Assembly (NCBI GenBank): GCA_030068145.1
Contig: JAPJBO010000798.1
Span: 1-64,000, forward strand
Reading direction: 5' to 3'
From: Diplonema papillatum
Lineage: Eukaryota; Euglenozoa; Diplonemea; Diplonemida; Diplonemidae
Length of the DNA stretch: 64,000 nucleotides
Positions 50,801-62,500 of this stretch are shown one piece after another. Position 1 is the first letter of the stretch. Every line of letters starts with the position of its first letter. The position numbers and the translations under genes are program-made. A model generated the notes under the pieces. The model was not told the origin of the DNA. It worked only from the letters and a program-made list of their open reading frames with translations, and did no database searches.

Positions 50801-51136
50801 ATGGACGACGATGGGTAACCCCGACGCGGAGTGCAGCCCAGGTAATATGTATGTGGACTAAGACTGCAATACTGTTGCACGTGAGAGAGAGAGTGTGAAA
50901 AAATCAACGATGGGTAACACCTGACGCGGTATAGAGCCCAGGTGATATGTATGTGGACTAAGACTGCAATACTGCTGCACGTGAGAGAGAGTGTGTGTGT
51001 GTGTGTGTGTGAAAAATCAACGATGGGTATCACCTGACGCGGTATGGAGCCCAGGTGATATGTATGTGGACTACGACTACGATGTTGTTGCACGTGCGAG
51101 AGAGAGCGTGTGTGCTGGGAAAGCCAAGACGCACAC

Positions 51137-52022
51137 CTGACGTCAGCGCGGCTCCTCCGACGCAGTTGAACCCCTTCGACTGGGCGACCTCGACCGCGAC
51201 GCACGAGACGACGCCGCCCTCTGTCGCCTGCACCGGGGTGGCGAGCACCGTCTTCAGGACGCAGCGCTTGTCGGCCGCGTGGAATACAGCGACGTGGCAG
51301 CCGGGCGCCGCCGTGCACTTTTCGACGCACTCCCTGGGCGACGCGATGTGCGCGAGGGACGACAGGGTGGCTCCGGCGAACGAGCCGGCTTCGCAGCGGA
51401 ACCTCGGGAAGTCGAGATCTTGCTTCTTGGTGCAAATCGCGGTTTCCGACGAGGACTGTGTGCCTTTCGGCATCCGCGTGATGGTCGGCTCGCCGGCCAC
51501 AAGCGCGCACACGCCGCGCTTCGGTTGGAAGACGACGGTTTCGCAGGCGGGCTTAGCGAGGCAGAGGCTGAAGCACTCCTCCTGGGTCGCGACGTTGTCG
51601 ACTTCACTGAGTCTGACCCCGCCGGTCAGCGACGCTCTCCCAGTGGGGGAGCACGCGAAGAGAGACCGCACGCCCGCCGCCGACGACTCATCGTCCTTCG
51701 CGGATTCGCCGGCCGCCGCCGCCGAGGCGGCGGAAGAGTCGACGGCGGTGGCGAAGCCCTGAGGCTGCTTGCTGAACATGCCCGAATACGTCGCCTTCAC
51801 GCACGCCTTGCCCTTCGACGGGGCCGTCGCCAGGCTCGGCTCGACCGTGTCGCGCTTGAGGAAGCACGCGGCGGCCTTCGCCTGCTCTTCGAAGGTGAAC
51901 GCGGCACACTCGGGAAGCGAAGCGCACAGCTTCTCGCACGACGAGAGAGACACGCCGGAGGCAATCCGCATGTTGGCTCCTGACAACTGCAGGTCTGTTC
52001 TGCACTCGAACGTCGCAGCAGC
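51137..52022 (-). CDS. Mosaic gene exon: three and a half PAN/Apple modules
   Basis: 886 bp from CGAAAACAG|GCT (phase 0) to ACGTCAG|GTG (phase 1). Modules: FECRTDLQLSGANMRI...SCEKLCASLPECAAFTF; FACSPTGRASL...ECFSLCLAKPACETVVF; FRCEAGSFAG...CVEKCTAAPGCHVAVF; then FNCVGGAALTS, which is completed as D-QSLSECRAMC by the exon at 48183. Each has the PAN Cys pattern (C-xxx-C in the helix and a later Cys). Splitting a module by a phase 1 intron, with matching phase, is strong evidence for the join. Confidence 0.8.
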
Positions 52023-52249
52023 CTGTTTTCGGTGTTGCTTGTTGCTGTCGACTGTCTATGACTTAGGACGGTTTTATGACTGATGGTAAACTGTTTTAGC
52101 TGATGCCTGTTAACTGTCACGAGACTGTTTTGAACTGACGGTTTTATGGCTGATGTTAAACCCCTAACTGTCATGAGAATGTTTTAAACTGTCTTGGGCT
52201 GCTGTTGACTGTCTTGGACTGTATTGCGACTGATGTAGACAGCTGTCGA

Positions 52250-52352
52250 TGTCTTTCACGCACGCCTTGCCCTTCGACGGGGCCGTCGCCAGGCTCGGCT
52301 CGACCGTATCGCGCTTGAGGAAGCACGCGGCGGCCTTCGCCTGCTCTTCATC
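52250..52352 (-). pseudogene. Fragment copy of the PAN exon (51797-51895) in the upstream intron
   Basis: About 100 bp nearly identical to the PAN3 part of exon 51137-52022 (AAGCACGCGGCGGCCTTCGC, one T/A change). It has no splice sites and is cut off by the (GA)n tract. Confidence 0.8.
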
Positions 52353-52369
52353 CGTTATGGGCAATAACT

Positions 52370-52486
<117 letters not shown>

Positions 52487-52766
52487 AATAGAGCATCTAT
52501 TTGGTATCGGAAAGTAGGTGCGAGATCAGGCAAACCTTGTGCGCTAGCTTCGTTTAACCGTGAATCTAATAATCAGGGCTTACCCCACATTCTCGCTTTC
52601 ATTTTATTTCCATTCTCCTCCTAATCATACACTACCCTCCGGGAAAAATGCCGGTACACACGGGTAGCACGCGCCGCCGGGCCGCACGGACCAGCCGTCG
52701 GCTGATGGATCCTGACTGGGCGGCGGCTGAGGAAGCTGCCGACAAGGCCACCCGGGAGTGGCGGGT

Positions 52767-54755
52767 ATGGAACCCTTGCGAGCCCGGGGAGTCGGCGGCC
52801 CCCCGTTCGCCGGCGGGAAAGGGGGAGAAAGCCGGTCGGAGCTGAAGACCGGCATGGAACGGTCGTCTGGGGACTGGTCCCCCCTGGCCGACTGCAGACT
52901 TGAAGGACCTGGCGGGAGTACGACGGAGGCTCTACTCCCGCCTCCGGCTGGCAACGCCGCACAACGCGAAGACCCGGGAAGCGCTTCCACGAATGCACCC
53001 GGGCACTCGGAATTAGCTCATCCTACCCTTTGCGACAGCCGTTTCCCGACACGACAGAAACAACCCTTGCCCGACGCCGGCTTCTCGCCTCGGCAGGTCA
53101 GGGGGTTGAAGTCGCGAAGGTCCAGGTTGCTCAGGGGGAGGAGGCTTTTCCTCCGGCTCCACCCCCATTTCTACGACCCTCCTACCGCAGTTCCTCTCGG
53201 GTACCTCCCACCAGAAACGAGAGGTCTCATTCCGGGCATCGGTGCCCCGAGATCTGCGAGGCCGCTAGACGTCACGGCAGTGCCGCCGATCGATCTCCGC
53301 AAGCTCCGGAGCCTCGCCGGCCCCGGGGCCCGCTTGCACGGCTTGCTTGACCTCCTAACGGACGGGCACTCCTTCCGACGGAAGTTGTTGGGCACTCCTC
53401 TCGTGCCGGGTCGGAAGAGCGACGCGTTTGCCCGCCATGCGCAGACGCTGGAAAGCGTTGGGTTTGTGGAGCGCGTCCCCCGTTCGGAGCCGCTGAAGTG
53501 CGTCCTTCCGGCTTTTGCTGTTGAAAAGGGCGAACAGCACTCGCGGGCCATCGTTGACGGCCGCCCGCTGAACGAGCTGATGGAGCCCCCGCCGAAGTTC
53601 AGCCTCTTGCGTGTCGACGAGGTCATCGCCAAGATGATGTCGAAGTCGTACGCAGTCGTCGTTGACCTGAAGTCCTACTTCTTCCAGTTCCCAGTAGGAC
53701 GGTCGACGTCAGCTTTCTTCGGGCTCCGCACAAGGAAGCTCGACGGGGGCGTGGCTCTGTATAGGTGGCGCCGGCTGACGATGGGCTGGTCTTTCTCGCC
53801 CGTGATTGCGCAGGACTCGGCGCTTGTCATCACGGAGCCTGCCGGGGACGATAAGATAGTCTGGTACGACGACTGGGCCCTCGTTGAAGACTGTCCGGAT
53901 GCGCTTCGCGCCGTGCGCGACCGAGTTTTGCGGCGTGCCCGCAAGGTGCGCATGACAGTCAACGACGAGAAGTCCGTCCTCGAGCCCAGCTCGAAACCAG
54001 TCGTCCTCGGGGTAGAATTCGACCTCGCGGCGAAGACGTACAGGCTGAAACAGGAGTGGGCGAGAAAAGCGCACCTGCTGTTTTGCTCAGCTGAGTCGGC
54101 ACAGATGACCGTGCGCGGGATCTGGAAGGTCGTCGGGACCGCCATCTGGGCGTGGACGGTGTGGGGCACGCCGCTTTGCAGAGTGAGCCCGGTGCTTGCG
54201 TGGATGGGGACACTGGCGCATCAGGTCCTAACAGGCACCCTGGGCTGGGAGTCGCTGGTTCGAGTGAGCGACGACGTCCTTCCTTTCCTTGCTGGGGTGA
54301 GGCGGCGTCTGTCGGGGAACCGGTGGGTCACGTTCGACATGCAGCAGCGGGATACCCTCGTCGAGGCATGGTCCGACGCCAGCATGCAGGGATGGGCCTG
54401 GCTAGTGGATTCCATGGCAATGTGGGGACCGTGGAGAGATATCCCGCAGCATATCTTCTTTGCCGAATTAACGGCGGCAAAGTTTGCTATTGCGTACGCG
54501 GCTTCGCGCTCTCCGCTATCGACAATAAGAATCTTTGTCGACAACTTGCCCGCCGTGAACTGTCTGAGGAATTGGAAGTCGAAGACCCAACTCGGGAACT
54601 TCATCCTCTGCCAGGTCCGCGACGTGTTGGAAGAACACCAATGTGTTCTCGAGACTGTGTGGGTTCCGACCGCTGAGCAATTAGCGGACGTATGGACACG
54701 AGACCCATACAGGCAAGGCATTCCGCCTCCTCGCGTCCCTTTCTGCATTGCGTGA
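52767..54755 (+). CDS. RT-RNase H protein of the split-direct-repeat element
   Basis: 662 codons from ATG 52767; the frame opens slightly earlier at a GTG. The first ~170 residues are basic and Pro/Arg-rich. RT: VVVDLKSYFFQFPV (motif A), FFGLRT, RRLTMGWSFSPVIAQDSAL (B), IVWYDDWALV (C), KPVVLGVEF. RNase H: VEAWSDASMQGWAW, FFAELTAAKFAI, IFVDNLPAVNCLR, TAEQLADVWTR. No protease, integrase or tyrosine recombinase is readable in or after it. A 65-codon frame (52648-52845) overlaps its start in another frame and may be a small upstream protein. Clade within RNase H-bearing RTs is not resolved. Confidence 0.85.
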   Translation: MEPLRARGVGGPPFAGGKGGESRSELKTGMERSSGDWSPLADCRLEGPGGSTTEALLPPPAGNAAQREDPGSASTNAPGHSELAHPTLCDSRFPTRQKQPLPDAGFSPRQVRGLKSRRSRLLRGRRLFLRLHPHFYDPPTAVPLGYLPPETRGLIPGIGAPRSARPLDVTAVPPIDLRKLRSLAGPGARLHGLLDLLTDGHSFRRKLLGTPLVPGRKSDAFARHAQTLESVGFVERVPRSEPLKCVLPAFAVEKGEQHSRAIVDGRPLNELMEPPPKFSLLRVDEVIAKMMSKSYAVVVDLKSYFFQFPVGRSTSAFFGLRTRKLDGGVALYRWRRLTMGWSFSPVIAQDSALVITEPAGDDKIVWYDDWALVEDCPDALRAVRDRVLRRARKVRMTVNDEKSVLEPSSKPVVLGVEFDLAAKTYRLKQEWARKAHLLFCSAESAQMTVRGIWKVVGTAIWAWTVWGTPLCRVSPVLAWMGTLAHQVLTGTLGWESLVRVSDDVLPFLAGVRRRLSGNRWVTFDMQQRDTLVEAWSDASMQGWAWLVDSMAMWGPWRDIPQHIFFAELTAAKFAIAYAASRSPLSTIRIFVDNLPAVNCLRNWKSKTQLGNFILCQVRDVLEEHQCVLETVWVPTAEQLADVWTRDPYRQGIPPPRVPFCIA

Positions 54756-54965
54756 TGTCGGCCTATTTCTATTTTCTCACGTCTGAGGACGTTGCTAGAG
54801 GATTACGGGAAGTGCGTCCAGCCACCCTGTCGTCCATCTCAGTGTTAGCGCTCCGCGCAGCACCATTGTTTTGTGAGCACGCCCGAGGGCGCTGTTTATC
54901 TGTTTTGAGCTACCCGGAGGCAGCCGGATGTCAGCTCCTTTAGTTTCACGTCCAGGGATTCTATT
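54756..54965 (+). other. 3' region of the element before B1
   Basis: A short frame (MSAYFYFLTSEDVARGL..., 54753-54943) overlaps the RT stop (ATGTCGG after GCGTGA). No recombinase motif (R...HxxR...Y) is present, so where such an enzyme would be encoded there is nothing of sufficient length. Confidence 0.5.
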
Positions 54966-55216
54966 CCACATTCTCGCTTTCATTTCACCAACCCTGTGAC
55001 AATTATCATCTTCACCGTTTCTGCCAACGCGACCTTTTCCGAGTTTGAATAGAGCATCTATTTGGTATCGGAAAGTAGGTGCGAGATCAGGCAAACCTTG
55101 TGCGCTAGCTTCGTTTAACCGTGAATCTAATAATCAGGGCTTACCCCACATTCTCGCTTTCATTTCACCAACCCTGTGACAATTATCATCTTCACCGTTT
55201 CTGCCAACGCGACCTT

Positions 55217-55374
<158 letters not shown>

Positions 55375-55721
55375 GAGTTAGAGTGCAGGGACCATCTCTC
55401 CGGGGAGTTTCCGGTCTCCTCACTTCTCTTCGCACTGCTACGGCGGGCGTAAGTCGCTCCGGAGGCGCGCTGCAGGTTGCGGCTCTGCTACAGTGAGTGG
55501 CGGCACCGGAGTTGGTGCTGCAGCGGGCGCTCTGACTTAGATTTGTGCAGGTGTTCAGATCGTTACGGGCATACCCCCAACACCCCCCTAAAATCTGCAA
55601 AACCCCTTCTGTTAGACAAAGAAATGCTGTTGCACAAACTTTGTTTGTGCGTACGTGTGTAAACACACAGCACGCTTGCCATCCGACACTTTTTGATACA
55701 TGCAAGCAAGCTTGTTACCAT
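55375..55721. other. Intronic sequence, possible Cys-rich fragment
   Basis: A minus frame contains CSTNSGAATHCSRAATCSAPP, but no acceptor/donor pair with suitable phases was found, and the flanking exons already join in phase without it. Confidence 0.3.
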
Positions 55722-55938
55722 AAAATACTCGAGGGACTGCCTTGTTCTCATTTCGAAGGAGGCTAGAGGGGGAGAAAACAAAACAACTACAAAGTGGGTC
55801 TTTTTTGTTGAACGCTTACGCCCGCCACTAAACCCAGATTTATCTGTGTTTCGTGTGGGCTACAGCACATTTACCTCCTTTGATCTATCGCAACTGGCAG
55901 TCTCCTCAAGCATTTCCTACAAAGCAGGTGCTTATACA
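55722..55938 (-). repeat. Dispersed repeat family R2, copy next to exon 55963
   Basis: About 95% identical to 24192-24413. In gene sense it starts (GTATAAGCACCTGCTTTGTA) about 24 bases after the 5' splice site of the exon, following an A/T-run. Confidence 0.85.
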
Positions 55939-55962
55939 AAAAAAAAAAAGAGAGGCCCATAC

Positions 55963-56526
55963 TGTCGTTTGGGCGCCGGAGGCCAACAACACGGCAAGCT
56001 CCGTGTTGGCGCCGTCGTCGGCCTTCATGCACGCCGCGCTGTTCTGTTTGTGCTCGAAGAGCAGCGCCAGGTCGCCGGCGGCGGCCTTACCGACGAGGAC
56101 GCAGTCGCTTCCGGTCAGCGAGAACGCCCTGCAGACGGCCAGTTCGTCGCAGAGGGCGAAGCACTCTTCGACCGATTCGATGGCGGTGAAGGACAGCAGC
56201 TCCTCTCCCGTGGCCATGTCGATGGCCGACCGCTGGATGCAGGTGTACAGAACCCCTGCCGCACTCTGGTTGTCGGCGCCCGCCGAATTTGCCGCAACCG
56301 AGCCGACCCGCAGGCAAGACTGCCCCTTGGCGCCCGCGTCGGCCAAGACGCCGGTCTGCTCGACGATTTCGCACGTGCCGTCGGGCAGGTAGTTGATCCC
56401 GCGACACACCGCCGGGAAGCTCGCGCACTGCTGCTGGCACTCCGCGAGGGACGCGACCGCTCCGATCGAGAAGACAGACGTGCCGAACACACGGTCGTCG
56501 GCGCAGTCGAAGTCGAGGGTTTCGAT
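55963..56526 (-). CDS. Mosaic gene exon: two PAN/Apple modules
   Basis: 564 bp, exactly 188 codons, from CTACTCACAG|ATC to ACGACA|GTATGG, phases 0 and 0. Modules: LDFDCADDRVFG...ECQQQCASFPAVCRGINY...CEIVEQ...CLRVG, and LYTCIQRSAID...ECFALCDELAVCRAFSL...CVLVG...ACMKAD. It joins in phase to exon 51137-52022. The upstream exons lie beyond the array and probably beyond the window. Confidence 0.75.
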
Positions 56527-59500
56527 CTGTGAGTAGATCGCGTGGTGTTGTGACGGTGCATGTTGTATCGTGAGTAGAACTCGTGACAACGGTGTGTTGT
56601 GACAGTGCACATATTGTATCGTGTCCTCAACGGTGTTGTGACAGTGCATAAATTGTATCGTGAGTAGAACTCGCGACACCGGTGTGTTGTGACAGCGCAC
56701 ATATTGTATCATGTACTCAACGGTGTTGTGACAGTGCATAAATTGTATCGTGAGTAAAACTCGTGACAACGGTGTGTTGTGACAGTGCATATTGTATCGT
56801 GAGTAGAACTCGTGACAACGGTGTGTTGTGACAGTGCACATATTGTATCATGTCCTCAACGGTGTTGTGACAGTGCATAAATTGTATCGTGAGTAGAACT
56901 CGCGACACCGGTGTGTTGTGACAGCGCACATATTGTATCATGTACTCAACGGTGTTGTGACAGTGCATAAATTGTATCGTGAGTAGAACTCGTGTCAACG
57001 GTGTGTTGTGACAGTGCACATATTGTATCATGTACTCAACGGTGTTGTGACAGTGCATAAATTGTATCGTGAGTAGAACTCGTGACAACGGTGTGTTGTG
57101 ACGGTGCATATTGTATCGTGAGTAGAACTCGTGTCAACGGTGTGTTGTGACAGTGCACATATTGTATCATGTACTCAACGGTGTTGTGACAGTGCATAAA
57201 TTGTATCGTGAGTAGAACTCGTGTCAACGGTGTGTTGTGACAGTGCACATATTGTATCATGTACTCAACGGTGTTGTGACAGTGCATAAATTGTATCGTG
57301 AGTAGAACTCGTGACAACGGTGTGTTGTGACAGTGCATAAATTGTATCGTGAGTAGAACTCGTGACAACGGTGTGTTGTGACAGTGCATAAATTGTATCG
57401 TGAGTAGAACTCGTGACAACGGTGTGTTGTGACAGTGCACATATTGTATCATGTACTCAACGGTGTTGTGACAGTGCACATATTGTATCATGTACTCAAC
57501 GGTGTTTGTGACAGTGCACATATTGTATCATGTACTCAACGGTGTTGTGACAGTGCATATTGTATCGTGAGTAGAACTCGTGACAACGGTGTGTTGTGAC
57601 GGTGCATATTGTATCGTGAGTAGAACTCGTGTCAACGGTGTGTTGTGACGGTGCACATATTGTATCATGTACTCAACGGTGTTGTGACAGTGCATAAATT
57701 GTATCGTGAGTAGAACTCGTGACAACGGTGTGTTGTGACAGTGCACATATTGTATCATGTACTCAACGGTGTTGTGACAGTGCATATTGTATCGTGAGTA
57801 GAACTCGTGTCAACGGTGTGTTGTGACAGTGCACATATTGTATCATGTACTCAACGGTGTTGTGACAGTGCATATTGTATCGTGAGTAGAACTCGTGTCA
57901 ACGGTGTGTTGTGACAGTGCACATATTGTATCATGTACTCAACGGTGTTGTGACAGTGCATAAATTGTATCGTGAGTAGAACTCGTGACAACGGTGTGTT
58001 GTGACAGTGCATATTGTATCGTGAGTAGAACTCGTGACAACGGTGTGTTGTGACGGTGCATATTGTATCGTGAGTAGAACTCGTGTCAACGGTGTGTTGT
58101 GACAGTGCACATATTGTATCATGTACTCAACGGTGTTGTGACAGTGCATAAATTGTATCGTGAGTAGAACTCGTGTCAACGGTGTGTTGTGACGGTGCAC
58201 ATATTGTATCATGTACTCAACGGTGTTGTGACAGTGCATAAATTGTATCGTGAGTAGAACTCGTGTCAACGGTGTGTTGTGACAGTGCACATATTGTATC
58301 ATGTACTCAACGGTGTTGTGACAGTGCATATTGTATCGTGAGTAGAACTCGTGTCAACGGTGTGTTGTGACAGTGCACATATTGTATCATGTACTCAACG
58401 GTGTTGTGACAGTGCATAAATTGTATCGTGAGTAGAACTCGTGACAACGGTGTGTTGTGACAGTGCATAGTGTATCGTGAGTAGAACTCGTGACAACGGT
58501 GTGTTGTGACGGTGCATATTGTATCGTGAGTAGAACTCGTGACAACGGTGTGTTGTGACAGTGCATATTGTATCGTGAGTAGAACTCGTGACAACGGTGT
58601 GTTGTGACAGTGCACATATTGTATCATGTACTCAACGGTGTTGTGACAGTGCATAAATTGTATCGTGAGTAGAACTCGTGTCAACGGTGTGTTGTGACGG
58701 TGCATATTGTATCGTGAGTAGAACTCGTGTCAACGGTGTGTTGTGACGGTGCACATATTGTATCATGTACTCAACGGTGTTGTGACAGTGCATATTGTAT
58801 CGTGAGTAGAACTCGTGTCAACGGTGTGTTGTGACAGTGCACATATTGTATCATGTACTCAACGGTGTTGTGACAGTGCATAAATTGTATCGTGAGTAGA
58901 ACTCGTGTCAACGGTGTGTTGTGACAGTGCATATTGTATCGTGAGTAGAACTCGTGTCAACGGTGTGTTGTGACGGTGCACACATTGTATCATGTCCTCT
59001 ACGGTGTTGTGACAGTGCATAAATTGTATCGTGAGTAGAACTCGTGACAACGGTGTGTTGTGACGGTGCATATTGTATCGTGAGTAGAACTCGTGACAAC
59101 GGTGTGTTGTGACAGTGCACATATTGTATCATGTCCTCAACGGTGTTGTGACAGAGCATAAATTGTATCGTGAGTAGAACTCGCGACACCGGTGTGTTGT
59201 GACAGCGCACATATTGTATCATGTACTCAACGGTGTTGTGACAGTGCATAAATTGTATCGTGAGTAGAACTCGTGTCAACGGTGTGTTGTGACAGTGCAC
59301 ATATTGTATCATGTACTCAACGGTGTTGTGACAGTGCATAAATTGTATCGTGAGTAGAACTCGTGTCAACGGTGTGTTGTGACAGTGCACATATTGTATC
59401 ATGTACTCAACGGTGTTGTGACAGTGCATAAATTGTATCGTGAGTAGAACTCGTGTCAACGGTGTGTTGTGACAGTGCACATATTGTATCATGTACTCAA

Positions 59501-62500
59501 CGGTGTTGTGACAGTGCATAAATTGTATCGTGAGTAGAACTCGTGTCAACGGTGTGTTGTGACAGTGCACATATTGTATCATGTACTCAACGGTGTTGTG
59601 ACAGTGCATATTGTATCGTGAGTAGAACTCGTGTCAACGGTGTGTTGTGACAGTGCACATATTGTATCATGTACTCAACGGTGTTGTGACAGTGCATAAA
59701 TTGTATCGTGAGTAGAACTCGTGACAACGGTGTGTTGTGACAGTGCATAGTGTATCGTGAGTAGAACTCGTGACAACGGTGTGTTGTGACGGTGCATATT
59801 GTATCGTGAGTAGAACTCGTGACAACGGTGTGTTGTGACAGTGCATATTGTATCGTGAGTAGAACTCGTGACAACGGTGTGTTGTGACAGTGCACATATT
59901 GTATCATGTACTCAACGGTGTTGTGACAGTGCATAAATTGTATCGTGAGTAGAACTCGTGTCAACGGTGTGTTGTGACAGTGCATATTGTATCGTGAGTA
60001 GAACTCGTGTCAACGGTGTGTTGTGACAGTGCACATATTGTATCATGTACTCAACGGTGTTGTGACAGTGCATAAATTGTATCGTGAGTAGAACTCGTGT
60101 CAACGGTGTGTTGTGACAGTGCACATATTGTATCATGTACTCAACGGTGTTGTGACAGTGCATATTGTATCGTGAGTAGAACTCGTGTCAACGGTGTGTT
60201 GTGACAGTGCACATATTGTATCATGTACTCAACGGTGTTGTGACAGTGCATAAATTGTATCGTGAGTAGAACTCGTGTCAACGGTGTGTTGTGACGGTGC
60301 ATATTGTATCGTGAGTAGAACTCGTGTCAACGGTGTGTTGTGACGGTGCACATATTGTATCATGTACTCAACGGTGTTGTGACAGTGCATATTGTATCGT
60401 GAGTAGAACTCGTGTCAACGGTGTGTTGTGACAGTGCACATATTGTATCATGTACTCAACGGTGTTGTGACAGTGCATATTGTATCGTGAGTAGAACTCG
60501 TGTCAACGGTGTGTTGTGACAGTGCACATATTGTATCATGTACTCAACGGTGTTGTGACAGTGCATAAATTGTATCGTGAGTAGAACTCGTGACAACGGT
60601 GTGTTGTGACAGTGCATATTGTATCGTGAGTAGAACTCGTGTCAACGGTGTGTTGTGACGGTGCACACATTGTATCATGTCCTCTACGGTGTTGTGACAG
60701 TGCATAAATTGTATCGTGAGTAGAACTCGTGACAACGGTGTGTTGTGACGGTGCATATTGTATCGTGAGTAGAACTCGTGACAACGGTGTGTTGTGACAG
60801 TGCACATATTGTATCATGTCCTCAACGGTGTTGTGACAGAGCATAAATTGTATCGTGAGTAGAACTCGCGACACCGGTGTGTTGTGACAGCGCACATATT
60901 GTATCATGTACTCAACGGTGTTGTGACAGTGCATAAATTGTATCGTGAGTAGAACTCGTGTCAACGGTGTGTTGTGACAGTGCACATATTGTATCATGTA
61001 CTCAACGGTGTTGTGACAGTGCATAAATTGTATCGTGAGTAGAACTCGTGTCAACGGTGTGTTGTGACAGTGCACATATTGTATCATGTACTCAACGGTG
61101 TTGTGACAGTGCATAAATTGTATCGTGAGTAGAACTCGTGACAACGGTGTGTTGTGACAGTGCATATTGTATCGTGAGTAGAACTCGTGTCAACGGTGTG
61201 TTGTGACGGTGCACACATTGTATCATGTCCTCTACGGTGTTGTGACAGTGCATAAATTGTATCGTGAGTAGAACTCGTGTCAACGGTGTGTTGTGACAGT
61301 GCACATATTGTATCATGTACTCAACGGTGTTGTGACAGTGCATAAATTGTATCGTGAGTAGAACTCGTGTCAACGGTGTGTTGTGACAGTGCACATATTG
61401 TATCATGTACTCAACGGTGTTGTGACAGTGCATAAATTGTATCGTGAGTAGAACTCGTGACAACGGTGTGTTGTGACAGTGCATAAATTGTATCGTGAGT
61501 AGAACTCGTGACAACGGTGTGTTGTGACGGTGCATATTGTATCATGTACTCAACGGTGTTGTGACAGTGCATAAATTGTATCGTGAGTAGAACTCGTGTC
61601 AACGGTGTGTTGTGACAGTGCACATATTGTATCATGTACTCAACGGTGTTGTGACAGTGCATAAATTGTATCGTGAGTAGAACTCGTGACAACGGTGTGT
61701 TGTGACAGTGCATATTGTATCGTGAGTAGAACTCGTGTCAACGGTGTGTTGTGACGGTGCACACATTGTATCATGTCCTCTACGGTGTTGTGACAGTGCA
61801 TAAATTGTATCGTGAGTAGAACTCGTGTCAACGGTGTGTTGTGACAGTGCACATATTGTATCATGTACTCAACGGTGTTGTGACAGTGCATAAATTGTAT
61901 CGTGAGTAGAACTCGTGACAACGGTGTGTTGTGACAGTGCATATTGTATCGTGAGTAGAACTCGTGACAACGGTGTGTTGTGACGGTGCACATATTGTAT
62001 CATGTCCTCTACGGTGTTGTGACAGTGCATAAATTGTATCGTGAGTAGAACTCGTGTCAACGGTGTGTTGTGACAGTGCACATATTGTATCATGTACTCA
62101 ACGGTGTTGTGACAGTGCATAAATTGTATCGTGAGTAGAACTCGTGTCAACGGTGTGTTGTGACAGTGCACATATTGTATCATGTACTCAACGGTGTTGT
62201 GACAGTGCATAAATTGTATCGTGAGTAGAACTCGTGACAACGGTGTGTTGTGACAGTGCATATTGTATCGTGAGTAGAACTCGTGTCAACGGTGTGTTGT
62301 GACGGTGCACACATTGTATCATGTCCTCTACGGTGTTGTGACAGTGCATAAATTGTATCGTGAGTAGAACTCGTGACAACGGTGTGTTGTGACGGTGCAT
62401 ATTGTATCGTGAGTAGAACTCGTGACAACGGTGTGTTGTGACAGTGCACATATTGTATCATGTCCTCAACGGTGTTGTGACAGAGCATAAATTGTATCGT

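Larger units (their letters stand above)
48184..51136 (-). repeat. Intron filled with tandem arrays (96-bp and ~113-bp units)
   Basis: Intron from CAG|GTGTGCG to TGTCAG|. Units share GCGTGTGGAATTCAACGATA, CACCTGACG, ACTAAG and TTGCACGTGG. 96-bp units (with TTTTTGTTGCACG) occur at 48195-48700 and 49745-49930; 112-115-bp units (with (GA)n) at 48700-49450 and 49930-50600; a third variant at 50800-51110. In gene sense every unit contains CGTCAGGTG, the same word as the true 5' splice junction GACGTCAG|GTG. Confidence 0.85.
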
